From: Actinomycetota bacterium
GTDB taxonomy: Bacteria > Actinomycetota > Acidimicrobiia > Spongiisociales > ZC4RG35
Assembly: GCA_022615295.1 (NCBI GenBank)
Contig: JAKEHF010000008.1
Span: 1-21,010, forward strand
Direction of reading: 5' to 3'
Length of the DNA: 21,010 bases
In this document: positions 6,826-14,479 of the stretch, one piece after another
Layout of the letters: every line of letters begins with the position of its first letter
Position numbering within the stretch: position 1 is the stretch's first letter
Notes under the pieces: model-generated
The model's database searches: none
Seen by the model: only the letters and a program-made list of their open reading frames with translations
What the model was told of the DNA's origin: nothing
Translations under genes and position numbers: made by a program

Positions 6826-7617
6826 ATGGACGGGGAGAGACAAGAGGTTTATGAGCGGATCCCCTGGGAAACGCTGCAACAACCAAGGCGTGACTATGCC
6901 TGGGTGGTGATGGCGGTGGCGGGTGCGGTAGCCGTCGGCGCCCTGGCCTACTCCTTCGTACGGAGCCAGCCGGCCGCCCCGGTGACCGCGGAGACGGTGC
7001 CGACGGCCACGCTCCCCTCCCCGGCGGCGTCGACTCCGGCGACCATCCCCACACCGGTGGTGGTGGCCGAGGCCGACCTCTATGCGGTGGACCAGGACGC
7101 GATCCGCGATCAGGTCAGGGCCCACGCCGAGTGGTTCGCAGTGGAGCTCGTGTCCTACGACGGTTCGGACACCTCGAAGGAGGTGTTGAGCGCGCTCCTC
7201 CCCGCCGGGGTCCCGGTGCCCGAGGCCCCAGAAGGCACCCAGGTGTTCGTCGACTATGCCAATGCCGGCGTCATTAGCGAGCTGGCCCCGATGCGTTATC
7301 GGGTCGAGGTGCTTGTCCGCTCGCTGGCTGCCGGACCAGAGGGTGGCTTCCTCCGCCAGAGCCCCCTCGTTGTCGGTGTCGACGTGGTCGTGGACGACAC
7401 CGGCATCATCAGGGTGGCTGCCCCGGCGACGCTTCGGCAGGCGACACCGCCCACACCTCACCTCTTCGATTCCCAACCCCTCCCGGAGACGGTGGCACTA
7501 GACCCGGCGTGGGTCTCGGTGCTCGGCGGGTCGCAGACCGGCGACGGCTGGTCGGTCTATGTCATGATGGCCGGCGCCGATGGTGTCACCCGGCCACTGA
7601 CCGTCACCGTCGACTAG
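6826..7617 (+). CDS. Membrane-anchored protein of unknown function
   Basis: A 263-residue protein. It has a charged N-terminus (MDGERQEVYERIPWETLQQPRRDY), one transmembrane helix at about 24-43, a Pro/Thr/Ala-rich linker at about 48-80, and a soluble domain of about 180 residues presumably outside the membrane. The strand-rich second half (MRYRVEVLVRSL, PLVVGVDVVVDDTGIIRVAAPATL) vaguely recalls the extracytoplasmic domain of TcpC/VirB8-like conjugation proteins, with an NTF2-like fold. There is no other conjugation gene here, so this is only a possibility. The start follows a full promoter without a leader. Its stop codon overlaps that of the convergent Nfu-like gene within CTAG at 7614-7617. 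Confidence 0.75.
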   Translation: MDGERQEVYERIPWETLQQPRRDYAWVVMAVAGAVAVGALAYSFVRSQPAAPVTAETVPTATLPSPAASTPATIPTPVVVAEADLYAVDQDAIRDQVRAHAEWFAVELVSYDGSDTSKEVLSALLPAGVPVPEAPEGTQVFVDYANAGVISELAPMRYRVEVLVRSLAAGPEGGFLRQSPLVVGVDVVVDDTGIIRVAAPATLRQATPPTPHLFDSQPLPETVALDPAWVSVLGGSQTGDGWSVYVMMAGADGVTRPLTVTVD

Positions 7618-7871
7618 ACCTCGAACACCGTCTCTAGGATCGGCAGTGCCTCCGCGAGGATGGCATCCCATCCCGCGGAGGGAGACTTGGTGATGGTGAC
7701 GAAATCGGCGGTGAAGAACACACTGACGACATCATCGATGGCGAGGAGATCGGAGAGCCACACGATCTCGGTATCGGATCCCCTGGTCACGGTGCCCGGG
7801 CCGCCGACGGGACGACCCACCACCAGCTTCATGGCGTTGGGGTTGGGTGTGGGGGAGACCCCGACCGGCAT
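7614..7871 (-). CDS. Stand-alone Nfu/NifU N-terminal domain protein
   Basis: An 85-residue protein matching the N-terminal domain of Nfu iron-sulfur scaffold proteins. It shows PTPNPNAMKLVVGR near the start, then the segment SDLLAIDDVVSVFFTADFVTITK, and SAGWDAILAEALPIL near the end. In typical Nfu proteins this domain precedes a second domain with a CxxC cluster-binding motif. Here that domain is absent and the protein contains no cysteine at all, so it cannot bind a cluster alone. It might act as an interaction module for another Fe-S protein; GlcF, encoded 6 kb away, is one possible client, but that is speculation. TACTCT lies 6 nt before the ATG, suggesting leaderless transcription. It is divergent from hyuA with a 17-nt gap. 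Confidence 0.85.
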   Translation of the reverse strand: MPVGVSPTPNPNAMKLVVGRPVGGPGTVTRGSDTEIVWLSDLLAIDDVVSVFFTADFVTITKSPSAGWDAILAEALPILETVFEV

Positions 7872-7877
7872 CGGGCG

Positions 7878-7883
7878 AGAGTA
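7878..7883 (-). promoter_or_regulatory. -10 box for the Nfu-like gene
   Basis: TACTCT (minus strand, 7883-7878) fits TANNNT and lies exactly 6 nt before the ATG at 7871, so transcription would start at the start codon. It occupies most of the 17-nt gap to hyuA. The two divergent genes must therefore share or overlap their control regions. Confidence 0.45.
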
Positions 7884-7888
7884 GCCAG

Positions 7889-9751
7889 GTGACCAGACTC
7901 ATCGGCGTCGACGTGGGAGGCACTTTCACCGACGTCGTCATCAGCGACGAGGCCACGGTGACCGGCTTCAAGGTCCCGACGACGCCCAACCAGGCGACCG
8001 GTGTCGCCGCCGCCGTCGACTGGCGGGCGGACGACCAATTCCTCCATGGCACCACCGCGGCCACCAACACGCTCCTCGAGGAGAGGGGGGCCCGGCTCGG
8101 TCTCGTCACCGACGTCGGCTTCGAGGACCTCGTCGAGATCGGCAGGCAGGATCGGCCATCACTCTATGACCCCGACGTCGACCGCCCCCGGCCCCTCGTG
8201 GAACGGGGACTACGGGTGGGGCGGGACGACGAGGAGTTGACCTCCAGGCTCGCCGACGCCGAGATCGTCGTCGTGGGTCTGATCGAGGGTTATCTGCGGC
8301 CCGAGGAGGAGGTCGCACTGACGACCGATCTGCGGCGACGTCTCGGCCGTCCCGTGCTCGCCGCAACCACGATCACCCCCGAGTTCCGGGAGTACGAGCG
8401 TCTCGCCACCGCCCTGCTGTCGGCCTATCTCACACCTTCGGTCGCCGGCTATCTGGGCTCCCTCGAGGTCCCCGTCTCCCGTCGTCTCGTCATGACCTCC
8501 GCGGGTGGCCTCCTCCCCTTCGATCAGGGTGCGATGAATGCCGCCCGTCTCGTCCTCTCCGGCCCTGCCGGTGGGGTGGTGGCTGCTGCCGCCCTCGGCG
8601 CCAGCCATGGGCACGACACGGTGATCTCGTTCGACATGGGGGGCACCTCGACAGACGTTTGCAGGATCGACCGAGGCCGGCCACTGGTGGGGACTGGGCA
8701 CCGGGTGGCTGGCAGGGAGAACCGCGTTCCCTCGGTCCCGGTGAGGACCATCGGCGCGGGAGGCGGGAGCATGGGGTGGATCGACCCCGGCGGCGCCCTC
8801 CGCGTGGGCCCCCAGTCGGCGGGCGCCGTGCCGGGCCCCGCCTGCTACGGGTCCGGGGGGACCGCCGCCACCGTCACCGACGCCAACCTCATGCTGGGCC
8901 ACATCCCCCTCGACCTCGACCTGGCGGGCAGTCTTCCACTCGACGGTGGTCTCGCCGAGAAGGCCTTGGCCAGGCTCGGGGAGAGGCTGGATATGAGCCC
9001 GAGAGCTGTGGCCGAGGGGATGCTCCGGGTGGTCGACAGTCACATGGAGCACGCGATCAGGGCCGTGACCGTCGAACAAGGGGTCGATCCGCGGGAGACA
9101 GCCCTGGTCGCCTTCGGGGGCGCCGGCGGCCTCCACGCCCCGAGACTGGCGGCCGCCCTGGCGATCCCCAGGGTCCTCGTACCCCCCTTCTCCGGGGTGT
9201 TCTCGGCGATCGGCCTCCTCATGGCGCCGCCCCGAGCCGATGCGGCCCGGACCATGATCATGGCGGAGGGTGACCGGAGTCTCGGGGCCCGGGCCACCGA
9301 GGTGGAGACCACGGCCACTCAGCGCTACCTCGAGCTGTTCGGGCGGGGACCGGCGGTCGTCGAGGGCGGTCTCGACTGCAGATACGCAGGTCAGTCCCAT
9401 GAAGTCGAGATCGAGGGCGCAACGGATTGGGCGGCGGTTCGGGCCGGTTTCGAGGAGGCTCATCATCGTCTGTTTGGCTTTGTCCGGCCCGGCGAGCCGA
9501 TCGAGGTGGTCAATGTGCGGGCAGTGGCGAGCGGGGACCCGCCTCTGACATGGGCCGAGGTCTCTGCGCGGAGCCCCGCGCCAGGGCCGCCGCTGGAGAC
9601 AGGTGGAGTGTGGCGTCGGGACACCTTGCCCCCAGGTCACGAGGTCGAAGGACCGGCGGTGATCATCGAGGAGACCTCGGCCGTGCTGCTCGGAGCGGGT
9701 GATCATCTTCTCGTCCTCGACGACGGGACCCTGGAGATCACACGTGGGTGA
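7889..9751 (+). CDS. hyuA: Hydantoinase/oxoprolinase family protein, HyuA-type subunit
   Basis: HyuA-type subunits bind ATP and, with HyuB, hydrolyse cyclic amides such as N-methylhydantoin or 5-oxoproline; related pairs form acetone/acetophenone carboxylases. The 620-residue product starts VTRLIGVDVGGTFTDVV, an ASKHA-fold phosphate-binding loop. It continues with HGTTAATNTLLEERGA and LVLSGPAGGVVAAAALG, a second phosphate loop (FDMGGTSTDV, Asp249) and AFGGAGGLHAPRLA (from about 408). The length is slightly below the usual 650-700. The GTG at 7889 puts the conserved motif at the very N-terminus, and an in-frame GTG further upstream would add a poorly conserved extension. The substrate cannot be told from sequence. 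It overlaps the next gene by 8 nt. Confidence 0.93.
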   Translation: MTRLIGVDVGGTFTDVVISDEATVTGFKVPTTPNQATGVAAAVDWRADDQFLHGTTAATNTLLEERGARLGLVTDVGFEDLVEIGRQDRPSLYDPDVDRPRPLVERGLRVGRDDEELTSRLADAEIVVVGLIEGYLRPEEEVALTTDLRRRLGRPVLAATTITPEFREYERLATALLSAYLTPSVAGYLGSLEVPVSRRLVMTSAGGLLPFDQGAMNAARLVLSGPAGGVVAAAALGASHGHDTVISFDMGGTSTDVCRIDRGRPLVGTGHRVAGRENRVPSVPVRTIGAGGGSMGWIDPGGALRVGPQSAGAVPGPACYGSGGTAATVTDANLMLGHIPLDLDLAGSLPLDGGLAEKALARLGERLDMSPRAVAEGMLRVVDSHMEHAIRAVTVEQGVDPRETALVAFGGAGGLHAPRLAAALAIPRVLVPPFSGVFSAIGLLMAPPRADAARTMIMAEGDRSLGARATEVETTATQRYLELFGRGPAVVEGGLDCRYAGQSHEVEIEGATDWAAVRAGFEEAHHRLFGFVRPGEPIEVVNVRAVASGDPPLTWAEVSARSPAPGPPLETGGVWRRDTLPPGHEVEGPAVIIEETSAVLLGAGDHLLVLDDGTLEITRG

Positions 9752-10421
9752 GCACGGAGAGATGATCCGGTACGTCACCGAGACGCTCGCCGCCGCCGCA
9801 GACCCGGAGCGGGCGGTCCGGATGCAGGCCTACATGAGGACCGAGATGCCCTTCTACGGGGTCCAGAAGCCGGGTCGGGTTCCCATCCTCCGTCATGTCC
9901 TGACCAACTTCCCACCGGAGGACCGCGCCCGGTACGAGGACATGGTTCTCGCCCTGTGGTCCCTCCCCCACCGTGAGGAGAAGTACCTGGCCTTGAGCCT
10001 GGCAGCAGGTCATCGTCGGTACGTCGTGCCCGAGTCGCTCCCGCTCTACAAGCGACTCATCGCCGGGGGGGCATGGTGGGACCTCGTGGACGAAGTGGCC
10101 ACCCACCTCGTGAGGCATCTGGTGCTCAACCACGCCGAGACGACATGGCCGGAGATCGACACGTGGATCGACGACGACGACATGTGGCTTCGCAGGTCGG
10201 CGATCATCTGCCAGGTGGGGGCCAAGGGTGGTACCGACGCCGGCCGTCTCTTCGACTTCTGCACACGACGCGCCACAGAGCACGAGTTCTTCCTACGCAA
10301 GGCCATCGGATGGGCTCTGCGGGAGTACGCCAAGACCGACCCGGAGGCCGTTGCCGGCTTCGTCGCCACCCAGCCCGAGCTGTCCGGGCTGAGCCGGCGA
10401 GAGGCGTTGAGGAACCTGTGA
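9744..10421 (+). CDS. AlkD-like DNA alkylation repair enzyme
   Basis: A 225-residue, HEAT-like-repeat DNA glycosylase of the AlkD family. These remove alkylated purines such as 3-methyladenine and 7-methylguanine without flipping the base. The key positions of Bacillus cereus AlkD (Trp109, Asp113, Trp187) are kept with a constant offset: Trp112 and Asp116 in AWWDLVDEVATHLV, and Trp190 in FLRKAIGWALREYAKTDP. The N-terminal MPFYGVQKPGRVPILR is also typical. I chose the GTG at 9744 because GGAG lies about 8 nt before it; ATG 9762 is the alternative. The gene overlaps hyuA by 8 nt and hyuB by 4 nt, so it is translated from the hydantoinase transcript although it has no obvious metabolic link to it. 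Confidence 0.92.
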   Translation: MGEHGEMIRYVTETLAAAADPERAVRMQAYMRTEMPFYGVQKPGRVPILRHVLTNFPPEDRARYEDMVLALWSLPHREEKYLALSLAAGHRRYVVPESLPLYKRLIAGGAWWDLVDEVATHLVRHLVLNHAETTWPEIDTWIDDDDMWLRRSAIICQVGAKGGTDAGRLFDFCTRRATEHEFFLRKAIGWALREYAKTDPEAVAGFVATQPELSGLSRREALRNL

Positions 10422-11956
10422 TCGATCCGGTGACGCTCGAGGTCTCCCGTCATCGTTTCTCCGCCATTGCCACCGAGATGGGTGTCGTCCTCAGACGAAC
10501 CTCGCTCTCGCCGAACATCAAGGAGCGCGCCGATTGCTCGGCGGCGGTGTTCACCCCCGAGGGTGAGATGCTCGCCCAGGCCGAGCACATACCCGTCCAT
10601 CTCGGGGCGATGCCGGAGTCGGTGCGCGCCTGTATCGATGCCTTCGACCCGGCCCCGGGCGCCCAGTACGCGGTCAACGACCCCTTTGCCGGGGGGACCC
10701 ATCTCAACGATCTGACCATCGTGTCCCCGGTCTATGTCGGCGGTGACCTCGTCGCCTGGGTGGGCAACCGCGCCCACCACGCCGATGTCGGCGGCGAGGC
10801 CCCGGGGTCGATGCCCGCCCATGCTGTGACCGTCGATCAGGAGGGTCATCGGGTTCCCCCGACACTGGCGGTTGCCGAGGGGGATTGGGTCGAGGAGTTC
10901 ATGGTCCCCTTCGTGGAGACGTCACGCACGCCGTGGGAGCGGAGGGGTGACCTCGACGCCCAGATGGGGGCCAATGCGGTCGCCTCCAGGCGTCTCTCCA
11001 CACTGGTGGAGAACGTCGGTGTCGAGGAGTTCCGACGGGTCGCCGCGGCCCTCCTCGACTACGGCGAGCGGAGGATGCGGGCATCGCTCGCCACCCTCCC
11101 CAGCGGTCGCTACCGGTTTGCCGACCACATGGAGCACGGCGATCGGGACATCCGGCTGGAGGTGACCGTGACCATCGAGGAGGGGGCTCTTGCCGCCGAC
11201 TTCACGGGCACCGACCCCCAGGTCGAGGCCAACTTCAACGCAGTGGAGGCGGTGACCCGGTCATGTCTCTACTACGCGGTACGTGTGGCCACCGATCCCA
11301 CGATCCCCGCCAACGGAGGCTGCTATCGCCCCATCACGCTTCGTGCCCCATCGGGGACGCTGGTCAACGCCCTCCCCCCGGCGGCGGTTGCCGCGGGGAA
11401 CGTCGAGACCAGCCAGCGCATAGCCGACGTCGTGCTCGGTGCCTTGGCCCAGGCGGCTCCCGACCGGGTCCACGCCGCCTCCCAGGGGACCATGAACAAC
11501 GTTCTCATCGGTAACGACGTGTTCGCCTACTACGAGACGGTGGGCGGCGGTCAGGGGGCCAGACCCCATCGAGACGGGCAATCAGGGATCCACACCGGGA
11601 TGACCAACACCCAGAACACCCCGATCGAGGCGCTCCACACCCACTATCCGTTTCGGGTGACGGCGTACACGCTGCGTCGAGGGAGTGGCGGCACCGGCCG
11701 CTACCGGGGTGGCGACGGGATCCGTCGGGAGATCGTCTTCGGAGCCGACGCCACCCTCTCCCTGATGGGAGAGCGGCGCCGGATCCCCCCGTGGGGTTTG
11801 GCGGGCGGAGGGCCGGGCGCGGTCGGGGAGGACTGGCTACACAAGGTCGACGGGAGCACGGAGCGGCTCCCGGCGAAGTGCACCATCGAGGTGAGGTCGG
11901 GGGATCGTCTCGTCGTGCTCACCCCGGGTGGTGGCGGCTGGGGCAGCCCACCCTGA
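10418..11956 (+). CDS. hyuB: Hydantoinase/oxoprolinase family protein, HyuB-type subunit
   Basis: This is the partner subunit of HyuA, 512 residues, within the family range. Family marks are VTLEVSRHRFSAIATEMG at the start, the segment NDPFAGGTHLNDLT (from Asn87) and GNRAHHADVGG (His120, His121, Asp123), likely metal ligands by analogy with related enzymes. It also has VEANFNAVEAVTRSCLYYAVR, GGGQGARPHRDGQSGIHTGMTNTQNTP and GGDGIRREIVF, and a Gly-rich C-terminus (TPGGGGWGSPP). The GTG start lies within the AlkD-like gene's stop (GTGA, with TTGAGG upstream), so the three genes form one coupled cluster. Immediately after the stop codon comes the 53-bp inverted-repeat element that separates it from glcD. 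Confidence 0.94.
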   Translation: MIDPVTLEVSRHRFSAIATEMGVVLRRTSLSPNIKERADCSAAVFTPEGEMLAQAEHIPVHLGAMPESVRACIDAFDPAPGAQYAVNDPFAGGTHLNDLTIVSPVYVGGDLVAWVGNRAHHADVGGEAPGSMPAHAVTVDQEGHRVPPTLAVAEGDWVEEFMVPFVETSRTPWERRGDLDAQMGANAVASRRLSTLVENVGVEEFRRVAAALLDYGERRMRASLATLPSGRYRFADHMEHGDRDIRLEVTVTIEEGALAADFTGTDPQVEANFNAVEAVTRSCLYYAVRVATDPTIPANGGCYRPITLRAPSGTLVNALPPAAVAAGNVETSQRIADVVLGALAQAAPDRVHAASQGTMNNVLIGNDVFAYYETVGGGQGARPHRDGQSGIHTGMTNTQNTPIEALHTHYPFRVTAYTLRRGSGGTGRYRGGDGIRREIVFGADATLSLMGERRRIPPWGLAGGGPGAVGEDWLHKVDGSTERLPAKCTIEVRSGDRLVVLTPGGGGWGSPP

Positions 11957-12009
11957 CCGTTGTGTGGAGATCTTCGCGGACCCCTCGGTCAAAGACCTTC
12001 ACAGAATGG
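11957..12009 (+). repeat. 53-bp inverted-repeat element, copy 1 (before glcD)
   Basis: Left arm CCGTTGTGTGGAGATCT (11957-11973) and right arm AGACCTTCACAGAATGG (11993-12009) are near reverse complements: 13 Watson-Crick pairs and two G-T pairs of 17. They are separated by 19 nt. It starts one base after the hyuB stop and ends 5 nt before the glcD -10 box. A second copy with the same arm length and spacing lies at 18898-18950. It could be a terminator, an operator, or both. Confidence 0.75.
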
Positions 12010-12014
12010 AGGGG

Positions 12015-12020
12015 TAGCCT
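12015..12020 (+). promoter_or_regulatory. -10 box for leaderless glcD
   Basis: TAGCCT fits TANNNT and lies exactly 6 nt before the GTG at 12027. The -35 position (about 11992-11997) falls inside the right arm of the inverted repeat, so a protein bound to that arm would compete with RNA polymerase. Confidence 0.5.
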
Positions 12021-12026
12021 CAGAAG

Positions 12027-13451
12027 GTGGACCTGGTCACCGATCTGAGGGTTGCGCTGGGGGTCGACAACGTCCTCGTCGAGCCGCTGGAGCTCTATCT
12101 CTTCAGCAAGGACGCCTCTCTGATGCGGGGGGAGCCTCACGTCGTCGTGTTCCCTCAGGACACCACCCAGGTGGCCGAGGTGGTGCGTATCGCCGAGACT
12201 CATGGCGTCCCCATCGTCCCCCGCGGTGCCGGCACCGGGCTTACCGCCGGAGCCAGTCCCACCGTGGGCGGGATCGTGCTGGTCACCACGGCGCTCGACA
12301 CGATCGAGATCGACGCCGACAACCGGACGGCGTGGGTGGGTGCCGGGGTCATCAACCTCGATCTGAGCAGGGCCGCCGGCCCCTACGGCCTCTACTTCGC
12401 ACCCGACCCCTCATCACAGTCGGCGTGCACGGTCGGGGGAAACGTGGCCAACAACTCCGGCGGCCCGCATTGTCTGGCAGAAGGCTCGACAACCAGCCAT
12501 GTCCTCGGTCTCGAGGTCGTCCTCACCGGCGGTGAGGTGGTCATCCTCGGCAGTCAGGCGCCCGACCCTCCCGGTCTCGACTTGAAGGGCCTCATCGTGG
12601 GGTCGGAGGGGACCCTTGGTGTGGTCACCAAGGTCCTCGTCCGTCTCCTCCCCATCGACCCGGAGGTGAGGACCCTCCTCATGGGGTTCGCCGAGACTGC
12701 GGGGGCAACCACCACTGTCTCGGAGGTCATCGCCTCCGGTCTCGTGCCCGCAGCCCTCGAGATCATGGACCAGAGGCTGATCGTTGCGGTGGAGAACTGG
12801 CTGCACGCCGGTCTCCCCGTCGACGCCGCCGCCATGCTCCTGGCGGAGGTGACCGGCGAGGCGGAAGGAGTGGACTCCCAGGCGGAGGTGATCTCCACAA
12901 TCGCCAGGGCCAACGGGGCGACCAGCATCGAGGTCGCCGCGACGCCCGAGCATCGTGAGCTGTTGTGGAAGGGGAGGAAGTCGGCATTCGGGGCCACGGC
13001 CCAGCTGGCGCCGGATTACTACCTCCACGACGCCGTGGTTCCCCGGACCCGTCTCGCCGAGACCATGGCGGCTATCTACGAGATCGCCGACCGTTCCCAG
13101 CTGACTCTGGTCAATGTGTTTCACGCCGGAGACGGCAATCTCCATCCACTCATTGCCTTCGACGCCTCCGATCCTCTGGTCAGCGAGCGGGTGTACCGGG
13201 CCGGTGAGGAGATCGTCGCGGTGTGTCTGAGGAATGGGGGGGCGCTCTCGGGGGAGCACGGCATAGGCGTCGAGAAGCGGGACCTGATGCGCGCCGCCTT
13301 CAGCGAGCTAGATCTCGACGCCCAGGCCCGTCTCAAGGAGGTGTTTGACCCGTCCCGGGTGTTCAACCCGACCAAGGTGCTCCCCGCAGGGTCACGGTGT
13401 TTCGACTACGGCGGCGTGAGACGTCCCGCCGCCGACGGCGTCTGGGTGTGA
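12027..13451 (+). CDS. glcD: Glycolate oxidase subunit GlcD (FAD-linked 2-hydroxyacid dehydrogenase)
   Basis: GlcD is the catalytic FAD subunit that oxidises glycolate (or D-lactate) to glyoxylate (or pyruvate) and passes electrons to GlcE/GlcF. The 474-residue product has the FAD-binding PRGAGTGLTAGASPTVGG (about 65-82), SSQSACTVGGNVANNSGG, the HAGDGNLHP substrate/metal motif (from His366) and GEHGIGVEKRDLM (from about 409). These are the marks of the FAD-linked oxidase C-terminal domain. The last dozen residues (GGVRRPAADGVWV) are a tail of no known role. GTG start: no near ribosome binding site but an ideally placed -10. Its TGA overlaps the glcE ATG (TGATG). Confidence 0.94.
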   Translation: MDLVTDLRVALGVDNVLVEPLELYLFSKDASLMRGEPHVVVFPQDTTQVAEVVRIAETHGVPIVPRGAGTGLTAGASPTVGGIVLVTTALDTIEIDADNRTAWVGAGVINLDLSRAAGPYGLYFAPDPSSQSACTVGGNVANNSGGPHCLAEGSTTSHVLGLEVVLTGGEVVILGSQAPDPPGLDLKGLIVGSEGTLGVVTKVLVRLLPIDPEVRTLLMGFAETAGATTTVSEVIASGLVPAALEIMDQRLIVAVENWLHAGLPVDAAAMLLAEVTGEAEGVDSQAEVISTIARANGATSIEVAATPEHRELLWKGRKSAFGATAQLAPDYYLHDAVVPRTRLAETMAAIYEIADRSQLTLVNVFHAGDGNLHPLIAFDASDPLVSERVYRAGEEIVAVCLRNGGALSGEHGIGVEKRDLMRAAFSELDLDAQARLKEVFDPSRVFNPTKVLPAGSRCFDYGGVRRPAADGVWV

Positions 13452-14479
13452 TGTCGACCCCGACCACTCCCGAAGAGTTGGCCGACCTCCTCCGTGACGC
13501 CTGCGAAGGAGGGAAGAAGGTCCAGGTGGTGGGGGGCGGGAGCAGGTCGGGTTACGGATCACCACTCCCCCCCGACGTGGTGCTGTCCATGAGCGCGATG
13601 ACCGGGATCGTCTCGTGGGTGCCGGACGACCTGACTTTGGTGGTGCGGGCCGGCACCCGGGTCGCCGACATCGAGGCCGAGCTGGCCGCCCGGAGCCAGA
13701 CCGCGGTGCTCCCCGAGCGGCCCGGTCCGTCGACGGTCGGCGGCGTCATCGCCGCCGGTGCCTCCTCGCTCCGCCGGGGGCGTCTCTACGCAACACGGGA
13801 GCGCATCCTCGAGACGACGGTCGTCACCGGGGACGGCAGGGTGGTCAGGTCGGGTGGCCGGGTGGTCAAGAACGTGACCGGTTACGACCTGTCCCGTCTC
13901 CACTTCGGCGCCTTCGGGTCTCTCGGCGTCCTGATCTCGGTGTGTCTCAAGCTGTGGCCGGTGCCACCGGCCACAGCCACCGTCGAGGTGGAGAGCCCGG
14001 CGCAGGCCCTGGTGGTGACGAGACCGCTGGCGGTCCTCGAGGAGCAGGGGAGGACCCGGGTCTATCTGTGGGGGACGGAGATGGAGGTCGCCGCCATGTC
14101 TGCCCGCCTCGGTGGTGAGGCCCGGCCGGGTCTCCACTGGCCGGACGACCCGGCGGGGAGCTTTCGCTGGTCGCTCCGGGTGCCGCCGGCCCTCGTCGGC
14201 GAGGCGCTGGGACGTCTCCCCCCCGGCTGGCGTCATCTCGCCATACATGGCGTAGGTGAGGTGCGGCTGGCCTCCGACGACGCCGGAGACGCCCTCGAGC
14301 TCCGTCAGTGGGCCGAGGCGCGTGGGGGCCGTCTGGTGGTTGTGGACAGACCCCGGGTCGACGAGGGGCCGGACCCGTGGGGGAGCCTCCCCCAGGCCCT
14401 CGATGTGCAGCGGGCCCTGATAGAGCGTTTCGATCCGATGAGGATCATCAACCCGGGCCGGCTCCCAGGTGGTATCTGA
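13451..14479 (+). CDS. glcE: Glycolate oxidase subunit GlcE (FAD-binding)
   Basis: GlcE is the smaller FAD-binding subunit of glycolate oxidase. The 342-residue protein resembles the N-terminal half of GlcD. It has VVGGGSRSGYGSPLPPDVVLSM, VRAGTRVADIEAELA, RPGPSTVGGVIAAGASSLRRGR and the segment RVVKNVTGYDLSRLHFGAFGSL, all typical of GlcE. It lacks the large C-terminal catalytic domain, and it ends in the common FDPMRIINPGRLPGG. The ATG overlaps the glcD stop by one base and its own TGA overlaps the glcF ATG in the same TGATG manner, so the three subunits are made in a coupled way. Confidence 0.93.
   Translation: MSTPTTPEELADLLRDACEGGKKVQVVGGGSRSGYGSPLPPDVVLSMSAMTGIVSWVPDDLTLVVRAGTRVADIEAELAARSQTAVLPERPGPSTVGGVIAAGASSLRRGRLYATRERILETTVVTGDGRVVRSGGRVVKNVTGYDLSRLHFGAFGSLGVLISVCLKLWPVPPATATVEVESPAQALVVTRPLAVLEEQGRTRVYLWGTEMEVAAMSARLGGEARPGLHWPDDPAGSFRWSLRVPPALVGEALGRLPPGWRHLAIHGVGEVRLASDDAGDALELRQWAEARGGRLVVVDRPRVDEGPDPWGSLPQALDVQRALIERFDPMRIINPGRLPGGI

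Noticed and set aside
8210..9778. A 522-codon minus-strand open frame opposite hyuA.
   Set aside because: It is antisense to an intact HyuA and has no recognisable motif or suitable start context.
10073..10417. Possible N-terminal extension of HyuB into the AlkD-like gene.
   Set aside because: The extra residues are Arg/Gly-rich out-of-frame AlkD sequence. The conserved HyuB N-terminus starts at the GTG at 10418 with a ribosome binding site.
11957..12009. CRISPR repeat or insertion-sequence end as explanation for the 53-bp element.
   Set aside because: There are only two distant copies, no array spacing, no transposase gene and no target duplication visible.
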